Positions 17,219-25,589 of a stretch of 64,000 bases of DNA are shown here, in pieces (the stretch's first letter is position 1; each line of letters opens with the position of its first letter). The DNA lies in NCBI RefSeq assembly GCF_001425085.1, contig NZ_LMDN01000001.1:1005100-1069099 (forward strand). Direction: 5' to 3'. Both the position numbers and the translations under genes were made by a program. The notes beneath the pieces were generated by a model. The model did no database searches. It worked only from the letters and a program-made list of their open reading frames with translations, and was not told the DNA's origin. The stretch is from Leifsonia sp. Root4. GTDB lineage: Bacteria; Actinomycetota; Actinomycetes; Actinomycetales; Microbacteriaceae.

Positions 17219-18094
17219 TCACAGGCGCAGCCAGTCGGCGGGGACCAGGTCGCTCGCATCGCTGTGGCCGTCGGCGAACCAGATCACCGGCGCGATCACA
17301 GGGTTCTCCGCGGTGCTCGGCCGACCGAGCCAACCGGCCCACCAGCTGAAACTGCTGTTCGCGATCACCCGCGAGGCGCACGCCGCCATCAGGGCGATCT
17401 CCCCGCCATCGGCGATGGCCGCGTCGTCGGGGCAGATCAGGTCTCCGTCGCCGGCCAGGTTCTGCCGGATCCACTCCGGGTCGTCACCGAACCACACCCT
17501 GGTGCGCGCCCCTGTGGCCTCGAGGTGGGCGAGCGCGCGTGCGTAGTAGTCGCCGCCGAGCACCCCGTGCCGCGCCGCGGCATCCGGGTCAGAGACATAA
17601 TCGCCCCGGCGCACGTGGATGGCGACGCTGCGTTCGTCATTCTCCAGTCGGCGCGCCAGCTCAAGCCCGCTCGGACTGAGCATCGAGCGGAGCAGCCCGG
17701 TGACCTCGGTGCGGACCGAATCGGCCGAGCTTTCGAAATAGTGCGGGGACTGGAAGTAGCCGAGCAGGTAGCTCCGGCCGCCCAGACGTTCGGAGACGGA
17801 GGGATCGAAGCCAGACACCCGCTGCTTGACGAGGCGCAGCGGGGAGGAGTCGTTGATCAGTCCTGCCTTCTGCGCGAGGGCGAGCGCCAACCCGCTTGCT
17901 CGACTGAGGCGCCGGCCAGCCGGGATCAAGGGGCCAACAGCCAACGGCCGGTCCCCCCGGCACCGCACGTGATCGACGAGCACGTCCCGGTCCGCATCGC
18001 TGAGCGCCTGGGCGAATGCCCATTCGAAGAGCTGGTTGCCCAGCCCGCCCTGCAGGCTGAGAAGTATCTGGTCGCGCCTCACCAGCCAGGGCAT
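17219..18094 (-). CDS. GT11 family alpha-1,2-fucosyltransferase-like glycosyltransferase
   Basis: A 291-residue enzyme of the GT11 family. The GGLGNQLFEWAFA motif lies at residues 16-28 and HVRRGDYV, the donor-binding motif I of alpha-1,2-fucosyltransferases, at residues 160-167; the late ANSSFSWWAGWLG block (about 243-255) is motif III. These enzymes move fucose from GDP-fucose to a galactose-type acceptor. Together with gmd at 1015-2136 this suggests a fucosylated or 6-deoxyhexose-containing polymer. The ATG at 18094 has AAAGGA upstream; another ATG seven bases earlier is out of frame. A TTGGGT-17-TATGCT promoter precedes it. It is the last recognised gene of the polysaccharide locus. Confidence 0.9.
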   Translation of the reverse strand: MPWLVRRDQILLSLQGGLGNQLFEWAFAQALSDADRDVLVDHVRCRGDRPLAVGPLIPAGRRLSRASGLALALAQKAGLINDSSPLRLVKQRVSGFDPSVSERLGGRSYLLGYFQSPHYFESSADSVRTEVTGLLRSMLSPSGLELARRLENDERSVAIHVRRGDYVSDPDAAARHGVLGGDYYARALAHLEATGARTRVWFGDDPEWIRQNLAGDGDLICPDDAAIADGGEIALMAACASRVIANSSFSWWAGWLGRPSTAENPVIAPVIWFADGHSDASDLVPADWLRL

Positions 18095-18124
18095 CCGTCA
18101 TCCTTTGCTCATAGAGTTCCGCTC

Positions 18125-18159
18125 AGCATAGAGCGTGACTCATCCGAACCCAAGGGTTC
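18125..18159 (-). promoter_or_regulatory. Sigma-A-type promoter with palindrome over the -35
   Basis: On the minus strand TTGGGT (18148-18153) and TATGCT (18125-18130) are 17 bases apart and lie upstream of the GT11 gene. A perfect palindrome GAACCC-AA-GGGTTC (18146-18159) covers the -35 and is a candidate operator. Confidence 0.55.
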
Positions 18160-18181
18160 CCTTCTGTTCGGCGAGCGCCGC

Positions 18182-19066
18182 CTAGAGCTCTGAGCCGCTC
18201 ACGTCGAAGGTGTTGCAGTACTCCGCACCGTTCTCGTATCCGACCAGGAACCAGCGCTGGCGCTGCTCACTCGACCCATGCGTCCACCCCTCCGGGTTGA
18301 CCTGCCCGGACACGGCCTGCTGGATGCGGTCATCGCCGACAGCGGCCGCCGCGCTCAGCGCATCGGTGATCTGCGCTCGCGTGACCGGCTTGAGGAACGC
18401 GACGCCGGCTGAGTCTTCGACATCGGATGCCGCGGCGGTCCACGCCCCGGCGAAGCAGTCAGCCTGCAATTCGACGCGCACACCATTGGAGGCCGGCCCG
18501 GTCTGACCGTCCTGTGCCTGCTCCAGGATGCCGGCGATGTTCTGGATGTGGTGGCCCCACTCGTGGGCGACGACGTACATCTCGGCGAGCGGGCCTCCGC
18601 TGGAACCGAAGCGGCCGCGGAGCTCGTCGTAGAAGCTCGTGTCCAGGTAGATCGTCTGCTCCGGCGGGCAGTAGAAGGGCCCTGTCGCGCTCGACGCCGC
18701 ACCGCAGCCGGTCTGCGTCGACGCGGTGAAGAGCTGCATGTCGTTGGGCGAGACGTACGTGCCGCCGAGCAGTGGATACTCCTCGCTCCAATACGCCTCG
18801 AGCGACGCCGCCGCACCCTTCATCCGGCACTCGACATCGGTGTTGGCATCCGCACCGGTCAGGCAGGCCTCGAGGCTCTCGCCCTCCTCGCTCTGCGACT
18901 GCCCGGCCTGCTCGCCCCCGGCCAGGCCGGTGAGGTCGACGCCCAGCAGCTGCGAGAGCACGAACAGCACGATCACGCCGACACCGCCGCCGACGGCGAT
19001 GCCGGTGTTGCGCCCGCGCTTGGAGACCTTGCCCCTCGAGATGTCTGCGTTGTCGTTGAACGTCAT
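18182..19066 (-). CDS. YpfJ-family neutral zinc metallopeptidase
   Basis: A 294-residue membrane-anchored protein: a short basic cytoplasmic start, one hydrophobic segment (about residues 21-42) and an outer domain with the zinc motif HEWGHHIQ at residues 168-175, then ELQADCFAGAW, whose Glu/Asp region supplies the third ligand in this family. YPCPPEQTIYLD-like and WTHGSSEQRQRWF segments also fit the predicted-metalloprotease family. Substrates are unknown. The ATG has no Shine-Dalgarno but a TAGCGT hexamer six bases upstream. It lies head-to-tail with the peptidase gene upstream, nine bases apart. Confidence 0.9.
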   Translation of the reverse strand: MTFNDNADISRGKVSKRGRNTGIAVGGGVGVIVLFVLSQLLGVDLTGLAGGEQAGQSQSEEGESLEACLTGADANTDVECRMKGAAASLEAYWSEEYPLLGGTYVSPNDMQLFTASTQTGCGAASSATGPFYCPPEQTIYLDTSFYDELRGRFGSSGGPLAEMYVVAHEWGHHIQNIAGILEQAQDGQTGPASNGVRVELQADCFAGAWTAAASDVEDSAGVAFLKPVTRAQITDALSAAAAVGDDRIQQAVSGQVNPEGWTHGSSEQRQRWFLVGYENGAEYCNTFDVSGSEL

Positions 19067-19072
19067 GAGAGA

Positions 19073-19078
19073 ACGCTA
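19073..19078 (-). promoter_or_regulatory. -10 hexamer, leaderless-type start of the YpfJ gene
   Basis: TAGCGT on the minus strand ends six bases before the ATG at 19066, so the transcript would begin at or next to the start codon. The site overlaps the last codons of the proline iminopeptidase gene. Confidence 0.5.
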
Positions 19079-20032
19079 CGCCGCAAAGCGGTCCGTCGCA
19101 GTGATCAGCGCGTCGAGGATTCCCGGCTCATCGAAGGCGTGGCCGGCATCCGGGATCATGTGGAACTCCGCCTCGGGCCAGGCCTTGTGCAGATCCCACG
19201 CCGTCATGGCCGGGGTGCACACGTCGTAGCGCCCCTGCACGATGACGGCCGGAATGTCGCGGAGCGTCGCGGCATCGCGGATGAGCTGCCCGTCGTCCCA
19301 CCACCCGCCGTTCATGAAGTAGTGGTTCTCGATACGGGCGAAGGCGATCGCGAAGCGTTCCTCGGTGAAGTGGTCGATGGTGTGCTTCTGCGGCAGCAGC
19401 GTGATCGTCGAGGATTCCCAGCGCGCCCAGGCGATCGCAGCCGGGCCGTGCACGGCCGGATCCGGGTCGTTCAGCAACCGGCTGTACGCACGGATCATGT
19501 TTCCGCGCTCGTCGGCGGGCACCGGCTCGATGAAGGCCTCCCACAGCTCAGGGAACAGGGCGCTCGCGCCGCCCTGGTAGAACCAGTCCAGCTCCGTGCG
19601 GCGCAAGGTGAAGATGCCACGCAGCACGAGCTCACTGACGCTGGCCGGGTGGGTCTGCGCGTATGCGAGCGCGAGGGCGCTGCCCCAGGAACCGCCGCAG
19701 ACGAGCCACGTCTCGATGCCGAGGTGGCGACGCAGCTTCTCCATGTCGGCGACCAGATGCCAGCTCGTGTTCGCCGTGAGCTCGGCGGCGGGGTCGCTGG
19801 CGTGCGGACGGCTCTGCCCGCAGCCGCGCTGGTCGAAGAGCACGATGCGGTATTTCTCGGGGTCGAACACCCTCCGCTGCGCCGGGCCGCTGCCGGCACC
19901 CGGACCGCCGTGCACGTAGACGGCCGGCTTGCCCTCGGGATTGCCAGAAACCTCCCAGTACAGCTGTTGGCCGTCGCCGACATCGAGCAATCCGGACTCG
20001 TACGGCTGGATGTCGGGGTAGAACTCGCGCAT
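19076..20032 (-). CDS. pip: Proline iminopeptidase (S33 family)
   Basis: A 318-residue alpha/beta hydrolase that removes N-terminal proline from peptides in the cytoplasm. HGGPG (residues 41-45) is the oxyanion-hole motif, GGSWGS (113-118) holds the nucleophile Ser115, and GRYDVCTPAMTAWDL plus DAGHAF supply the Asp and His of the triad. I chose the ATG at 20032 because homology begins at MREFYPDIQPY; a second ATG eight codons upstream is in frame but lies close to the divergent malate dehydrogenase promoter. No clear Shine-Dalgarno precedes either. Confidence 0.93.
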   Translation of the reverse strand: MREFYPDIQPYESGLLDVGDGQQLYWEVSGNPEGKPAVYVHGGPGAGSGPAQRRVFDPEKYRIVLFDQRGCGQSRPHASDPAAELTANTSWHLVADMEKLRRHLGIETWLVCGGSWGSALALAYAQTHPASVSELVLRGIFTLRRTELDWFYQGGASALFPELWEAFIEPVPADERGNMIRAYSRLLNDPDPAVHGPAAIAWARWESSTITLLPQKHTIDHFTEERFAIAFARIENHYFMNGGWWDDGQLIRDAATLRDIPAVIVQGRYDVCTPAMTAWDLHKAWPEAEFHMIPDAGHAFDEPGILDALITATDRFAA

Positions 20033-20086
20033 GCATCGAGCGTAGATGTTGTGCAACTTGGCCGCACCGGTGGGGCCCGGCGTGAT

Positions 20087-20092
20087 TAGGCT
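20087..20092 (+). promoter_or_regulatory. -10 hexamer, leaderless-type start of mdh
   Basis: TAGGCT ends five bases before the mdh ATG at 20098; no Shine-Dalgarno lies between, so the mRNA is probably leaderless. Confidence 0.6.
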
Positions 20093-20094
20093 GA

Positions 20095-21129
<1,035 letters not shown>

Positions 21130-21156
21130 GCCGCTCCACGACCACACGCCCGTCGT

Positions 21157-21212
21157 CGAGACTGCAAGTTCGGGCGAAGTGGGGCCCTATTCCACCCGAA
21201 ATTACAGTCTCG
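21157..21212. repeat. Intergenic palindrome C1
   Basis: A 56-base imperfect palindrome with ends CGAGACTG/CAGTCTCG and the centre GGGCCC, between mdh and the HhH-GPD gene. It may end mdh transcription. Similar end motifs (GAnnGCAGTTC) occur in the palindrome at 42881-42930. Confidence 0.7.
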
Positions 21213-21234
21213 GCGCAAACGAAAGAGGAGAGAC

Positions 21235-21825
21235 ATGACCACGTATCTGACCGGGGATGCCGCCAGCGACGCGCTCCTGGACGAGAGCCCGCTCGCTCTG
21301 CTGCTCGGCATGCTGCTCGACCAGCAGGTGACGATGGAGACCGCCTTCGCCGGGCCGGAGAAGCTGCGCCAACGCCTGGGCGCGCTCGACGCCGCGACGA
21401 TCGCACACACCGAGCCGGAGGCCTTCGTCGAGATCTGTCGGCAGAGCCCGGCCGTGCACCGTTTCCCCGGTTCGATGGCGGCCAGGCTGCAGGAGCTCTG
21501 CGCGATCATCGAGCGCGAATGGGGCGGCGATGCCGCGGCGATCTGGACGGCTCCGGACAGCGACGGCAACGCCCCGAGCGGTGCAGAGGTGCTGCGCCGG
21601 CTGAAACAGCTGCCCGGTTTCGGCGAGCAGAAGGCGCGCATCTTCCTGGCACTGCTCGGCAAACAGCGTGGCCTGGACGCGGCCGGCTGGCGCGAGGCCT
21701 CGGCGCCGTACGGCGAGGAGGGCTCCTACCGCTCGGTCGCCGACATCACGGATGCCGACTCGCTCGGGCTCGTGCGCGAGGCGAAGAAGGCCGCGAAGGC
21801 CGCCGCGAAAGCGAGCAGAGGCTAA
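21235..21825 (+). CDS. HhH-GPD-type base-excision DNA repair protein
   Basis: A 196-residue protein related to the HhH-GPD glycosylase superfamily. The helix-hairpin-helix appears as LKQLPGFGEQKARIFLALLGK near residues 122-142 (named by position), and the DQQVTMETAF segment near the N-terminus matches the first conserved helix. No Cys cluster for an iron-sulphur centre is present. Members are predicted to remove damaged bases; the specificity is unknown, and the proteins are shorter than true glycosylases. The Ala/Lys-rich C-terminus may help DNA binding. The ATG is preceded by a strong Shine-Dalgarno GAGGAGAG. Confidence 0.85.
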   Translation: MTTYLTGDAASDALLDESPLALLLGMLLDQQVTMETAFAGPEKLRQRLGALDAATIAHTEPEAFVEICRQSPAVHRFPGSMAARLQELCAIIEREWGGDAAAIWTAPDSDGNAPSGAEVLRRLKQLPGFGEQKARIFLALLGKQRGLDAAGWREASAPYGEEGSYRSVADITDADSLGLVREAKKAAKAAAKASRG

Positions 21826-21878
21826 CGGTTTCGGGAGGTGTCAGGGCTTCGGTCGCTGCCTCGTTCCTCGGCTGCTCC

Positions 21879-21972
21879 CTCGAGCCAACGTGAGAATGCA
21901 CGCTGGCTCGAGCGAGCGGCGCCGCGACGAAGGAGCAGCGTAACGCGCAGCGTTGCGAAAGGCGGCAGCCCC
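21879..21972. repeat. Hairpin and family B repeat downstream of the HhH-GPD gene
   Basis: An inverted repeat (CTCGAGCCAACGTG with a one-mismatch partner) at 21879-21913 is followed at 21935-21972 by a copy of the repeat with core GCGAAAGGCGGCAGCCC that recurs at 32083-32120 and 37323-37356. Nothing coding is apparent. Confidence 0.7.
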
Positions 21973-22014
21973 CCCACCAAGGGAATCTCAGGAACCGTCA
22001 GCGGTGCTTGCCGG

Positions 22015-22036
22015 GTTTCGACAGGCTCGACCAGCG
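22015..22036. repeat. Family A REP-like repeat, copy 1
   Basis: A single arm (GTTTCGACAGGCTCGACCAG) next to the 3' end of the F420 oxidoreductase gene; other copies lie at 28685, 31708, 37298, 37524, 48694 and 48734. Confidence 0.7.
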
Positions 22037-22041
22037 TGGTT

Positions 22042-23076
22042 TCAGCCGAGGAGCTCGGCGACCGCACGCACCGTGCGCACGTCACCCTGCACGAGGATCG
22101 TCGTGACGACGGATTCCTCCCAGCGCGCGAGCTCGTCACGAATCTTGGCTGCCGGCCCGATGAGGGCGATCTCCTCGACGAGCTTGGTCGGCACAGCGGC
22201 GATCGCCTCCTCCTTCCGCCCGCCGAGGTAGAGCTCCTGAATCAGATCGCACTCCGCCTCGTAGCCGAGCCGGGCAACGACGTCGCGGTGGAAGTTCGCA
22301 CCCTTGGCGCCCATGCCGCCCACGTACAGCGCGATCATCGGGCGCACGGCATCCGCCGCCTTCTCGACGTCGTCGTTCACCACCACGGGAACCGTCACGG
22401 CCACCTCGAAGTCGGTCTGCGGAGAGCGCTCGTCGGCGCGACGGGCGAAGCCATCGGCCAGTTGCGCCCTGAACTCCGCGTTCTGCCGTGGCGAGAACAG
22501 GAACGGCAACCAGCCGTCGGCGATCTCGGCCGCGAGGGACACGTTCTTCGGTCCCTCGGCGGCGAGGTAGATCGGCAGCTCGCGGCGGAGCGGATGCACC
22601 GTCGACACGAGCGGCTTGCCGAGCCCCGTGCCGTCGCCTCCGGAGTACGGCAGCGGGTAGAACGGGCCGTCGCTCGTGACGGGGGCGGAACGCTCGAGCA
22701 CCTGGCGCACGATGTCGACATACTCGCGTGTGCGGGCCAGCGGCTTCGGGTACGGCTGCCCGTACCAGCCCTCGACGACCTGCGGGCCTGAGGCGCCGAG
22801 GCCGAGGATGAACCGCCCGTTGCTGAGGTGGTCCATCGTGATGGCGGCCATCGCCGTCGCCGTCGCCGCCCGCGCCGACATCTGCATGATCGCGGTGCCG
22901 AGCTTCAGCCGCTCGGTCTGCGCGCCCCACCAGGCCAGAGGGGTGAGCGCATCGGAGCCGTATGCCTCGCTGGTCCAGACCGAGTCGAAGCCAAGGCGTT
23001 CCGCCTCCTGCACAGCCTCGCGGGCGCCGGCGGGCGGCCCCTGCCGCCAGTAGCCGATGTTGTAACCGAATCGCAT
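22042..23076 (-). CDS. F420-dependent LLM-class oxidoreductase (Rv3520c-like)
   Basis: A 344-residue luciferase-like TIM-barrel protein. The N-terminal GYNIGYWRQGPP, TSEAYGSDALTPLAW, QMSARAATATAMAA and LGLGASGPQVVEGWYG blocks match the mycobacterial Rv3520c type of F420-dependent enzymes. It presumably uses coenzyme F420 to oxidise or reduce a small organic substrate in the cytoplasm; the substrate is unknown. It starts 10 bases after the stop of the acyl-CoA dehydrogenase gene. A TAGGCT six bases before the ATG overlaps that stop codon, so it may be transcribed both as part of an operon and from its own leaderless promoter. Confidence 0.9.
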   Translation of the reverse strand: MRFGYNIGYWRQGPPAGAREAVQEAERLGFDSVWTSEAYGSDALTPLAWWGAQTERLKLGTAIMQMSARAATATAMAAITMDHLSNGRFILGLGASGPQVVEGWYGQPYPKPLARTREYVDIVRQVLERSAPVTSDGPFYPLPYSGGDGTGLGKPLVSTVHPLRRELPIYLAAEGPKNVSLAAEIADGWLPFLFSPRQNAEFRAQLADGFARRADERSPQTDFEVAVTVPVVVNDDVEKAADAVRPMIALYVGGMGAKGANFHRDVVARLGYEAECDLIQELYLGGRKEEAIAAVPTKLVEEIALIGPAAKIRDELARWEESVVTTILVQGDVRTVRAVAELLG

Positions 23077-23082
23077 GGCCGC

Positions 23083-23088
23083 AGCCTA
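23083..23088 (-). promoter_or_regulatory. -10 hexamer containing the upstream stop codon
   Basis: TAGGCT on the minus strand ends six bases before the ATG at 23076. Its first three bases are the TAG stop of the acyl-CoA dehydrogenase gene. Confidence 0.5.
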
Positions 23089-25305
23089 CTTCGCGGCCGC
23101 GGTTGCGGTCGGTCGGCTCGGCTTCGCGCTCGGCTTGCCCTGCTGCTTCTTCGAGGGGGCGGATGCCGCGGCCGCGGCCTTCGCCGCCTTCGCCGCCTGC
23201 TTGGCGAGCACCTTCTCGTCGAGCGGTGCCGTGCCCGACGAGCGCTGCTCGGCGTAGTAGGCGCGCGCCTCGTCCTGACGCTCCTGCTCGATGCCGCTCG
23301 CGATCGGCGCGCGCAGGTGCTCCGGGCCGTAGCCGAAGGCGTCGACGAGGTCGACGGCGTGCGGTCGGATGCGGGTGAGCAGGCGGTCGATGTAGGCCGT
23401 GAGCGACTGTGCGCGCTGTGGCGAGAGGCGCCCGTTGATGAGGTACCAGGCGGCGTGCTTCTCGATCAGGCCGAGGCCGAAGAGGTCACGCAGCCAGGTG
23501 AGGACCTGGGTCGTGCCCGGATCGGTGCTCTCGTCCCACGTGGAGAGCGCGCGCGTGAACGCCTCCCACTGCAGGAGCTCGCCGTGGGCGCGAGCGGCCT
23601 CGATCAGCTCGTTCTGCTGTGCGTTGAACGCGGCGGCGGCATCCGCCTTGCTCATGTGGCGGGCCTCGCGGAGGGCGCCGGCCACTCCCGCGATCATCGT
23701 CTCGACGCGGTCGGTGAGCAGCTCGCGCTGCGAGTTCTCGTCGCGGAGGTGGTCGACGGAGCGCGCCGTCGATCCGAAGTCGGCGACGGTCTGGGCGAGG
23801 CTCCGCAGCCCGCTGCCGTGGTAGGCGCGGTCGGCGGCCTGCGAGGCCACGAGCCTGGCGAGCGCGGCGGGGTCGGCCTTGGCGAACTTCTTCGAGTAGT
23901 CGGTCAGCAGGCGCTTGGCCACGAGCTGCAACAGCACGTTGTTGTCGCCCTCGAAGGTGACGAAGACGTCGAGGTCAGCCCGCAACCCCACGAGCCGGTT
24001 ACTGGCCATGAACCCGGCGCCGCCGCAGGCCTCACGGGCCTCCTGCAGCGTGTCGAGGGCGTGCCAGGTGCTCAGCGGCTTGAGCGCGGCCGCGAGCGTC
24101 TCGAGGTCTTCGCGGTCGGCGTCGCTGTCGGCCTTGCCGCTGAAGACGGAGTCGAACTTGACGAGGAACTCGTCGTGGGCGAAGGTCGCCGCGTACGTCG
24201 TCGCAAGCAACGGCAGCAGCCGGCGCTGGTGCCGCTGGTAGTCGAGGATCACCTCTTCGTCCGTGTCGCTGCCGGCGGTGAACTGGCGGCGCTGGCTGCC
24301 GTAGGTGATCGCGATGGCGAGGCCCATGGCGGATGCCGCCGTGGCGGCGCCGTCGAGGGAGACCCGGCCCTGCACCAGCGTGCCGAGCATCGTGAAGAAG
24401 CGGCGGCCGGGGCTGGCGATCGGGCTGCTGTACGTGCCGTCCTCGGCGACGTCGCCGTAACGGTTGAGCAGGTTGACCCGGGGAACGCGCACATCGCTGA
24501 AGTGCAGCCGGCCGTTGTCGATGCCGTTCAGGCCACCCTTGAGGCCGTCATCCTCGCCGCCGACACCGGGCAGGAACTCGCCGCTCTCATCGCGGATCGG
24601 CACGTAGAGTGCGTGCACGCCGTGGTTGACGCCCTTGGTGATGAGCTGGGCGAAGACCGTTGCGGCGGTGCCGTGCACGGCCGCGTTGCCGAGGAACTCC
24701 TTCCAGGCAGCGCGGAACGGGGTGTTGATGACGAACTCCTGCGTCGCCTCGTCGTACGTCGCGGTGGTCGCGACGCTCGCGACGTCGGAGCCGTGGCCGA
24801 TCTCGGTCATGGCGAAGGCGCCCGGCACGTCGAGGTTCATCGCGCCGGGCAGGAACGCCTCGTGGTGGTACTCGGTGCCGAGGTGCAGGATCGCGGCGGC
24901 GAAGAGCCCCCACTGCACACCGGACTTGATCTGCAGGCTCGGGTCGGCGGAGACGAGCTCCTCGAATCCGGCGATGTTGCCGCCGTGGTCGTCCTTGCCA
25001 CCCTGCGCGCTGGGGAAGGCGCGCAGCACCTGGCCGTCCTCGACGAGCAGCTTGAGCTGGCCGAACACGCGCTCGCGGTGCTCCTCTTTGCTCTGACCCT
25101 CGATGCGCTGCATCTCCGGCCGCCCCGCCAGCTTCCGCGAGGCCAGGCGGGCCTCGGCCCAGGTGCCGAGCAGCTGCCGGCCGAGCGCCTCGGTGTCGAC
25201 GCGCACCGCGTCGGCGTCTGCGGGCGAGTCCATCGGGACGGCGGTGCCGTGTGGCGCCGTGCTGTCTACGGGGGTGCCGTCGGTGCTGCGAGCAGTGTCA
25301 ACCAT
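23086..25305 (-). CDS. Acyl-CoA dehydrogenase/oxidase family protein
   Basis: A 739-residue flavoprotein of the acyl-CoA oxidase-like branch, longer than the usual 380-residue dehydrogenases. AFAMTEIGHGSDVASVATTATYD is the flavin-binding strand (about residues 165-187, cited by position), GRRFFTMLGTLVQGRVSLDG and GGAGFMASNRL-xxx-DVFVTFEGDN form the substrate and catalytic regions, the last holding the usual catalytic Glu. The N-terminal 30 residues are poorly conserved and the last 45 are an Ala/Lys-rich tail. It should oxidise acyl-CoA at the alpha-beta bond. The ATG has GAGGA upstream. It is followed by an F420 oxidoreductase in an apparent operon and preceded by operator-like palindromes. 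Confidence 0.92.
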   Translation of the reverse strand: MVDTARSTDGTPVDSTAPHGTAVPMDSPADADAVRVDTEALGRQLLGTWAEARLASRKLAGRPEMQRIEGQSKEEHRERVFGQLKLLVEDGQVLRAFPSAQGGKDDHGGNIAGFEELVSADPSLQIKSGVQWGLFAAAILHLGTEYHHEAFLPGAMNLDVPGAFAMTEIGHGSDVASVATTATYDEATQEFVINTPFRAAWKEFLGNAAVHGTAATVFAQLITKGVNHGVHALYVPIRDESGEFLPGVGGEDDGLKGGLNGIDNGRLHFSDVRVPRVNLLNRYGDVAEDGTYSSPIASPGRRFFTMLGTLVQGRVSLDGAATAASAMGLAIAITYGSQRRQFTAGSDTDEEVILDYQRHQRRLLPLLATTYAATFAHDEFLVKFDSVFSGKADSDADREDLETLAAALKPLSTWHALDTLQEAREACGGAGFMASNRLVGLRADLDVFVTFEGDNNVLLQLVAKRLLTDYSKKFAKADPAALARLVASQAADRAYHGSGLRSLAQTVADFGSTARSVDHLRDENSQRELLTDRVETMIAGVAGALREARHMSKADAAAAFNAQQNELIEAARAHGELLQWEAFTRALSTWDESTDPGTTQVLTWLRDLFGLGLIEKHAAWYLINGRLSPQRAQSLTAYIDRLLTRIRPHAVDLVDAFGYGPEHLRAPIASGIEQERQDEARAYYAEQRSSGTAPLDEKVLAKQAAKAAKAAAAASAPSKKQQGKPSAKPSRPTATAAAK

Positions 25306-25324
25306 CGTTGGTCCTCATTCTTCG

Positions 25325-25393
25325 CTGTGAAACAGTGCTGTGAAACAGGTCTGACTTCACGGTACGAGCACGGGGCATGGCAGTGAAATACTG
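25325..25393 (-). promoter_or_regulatory. Promoter and operator-like palindromes upstream of the acyl-CoA dehydrogenase
   Basis: Two identical copies of CTGTGAAACAG (25325-25335 and 25338-25348), each an inverted repeat CTGT-nnn-ACAG, lie between the gene and a TACCGT -10 (25359-25364, minus strand). A third palindrome, CAGTGAAATACTG (25381-25393), covers the -35 position (TTCACT at 25382-25387, 17-base spacer). The set looks like operators for a repressor, perhaps TetR-like; no regulator gene is adjacent. The rest of the 284-base gap shows no clear feature. Confidence 0.45.
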
Positions 25394-25576
25394 CGTCAAC
25401 GGCCTACAAAGAACACCACGGACCGATGCCACGGCACTGTGTGAATCCCACAAGAGCTGCCCGCGTCATCCGGAGATCATCGACAAGGCTCGCCCCGGGA
25501 ACGGGCCTCCCATCGGGGCGGGCGCTGAGTCCGGGTAACTTCCCTGAACTGGGGGCATTGCAGAACGCCGCGCACC

Positions 25577-25582
25577 TATTCT
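25577..25582 (+). promoter_or_regulatory. -10 hexamer, leaderless-type start of the Ig-repeat surface protein
   Basis: TATTCT ends seven bases before the ATG at 25590, without a Shine-Dalgarno in between. Confidence 0.5.
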
Positions 25583-25589
25583 CGTTGCT

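Noticed and set aside
22828-25386. An 852-codon plus-strand open frame opposite the acyl-CoA dehydrogenase gene
   Set aside because: It is antisense to a well-conserved gene, its product is Arg/Gly/Val/Leu-rich without any motif, and long antisense frames are normal at this GC content.
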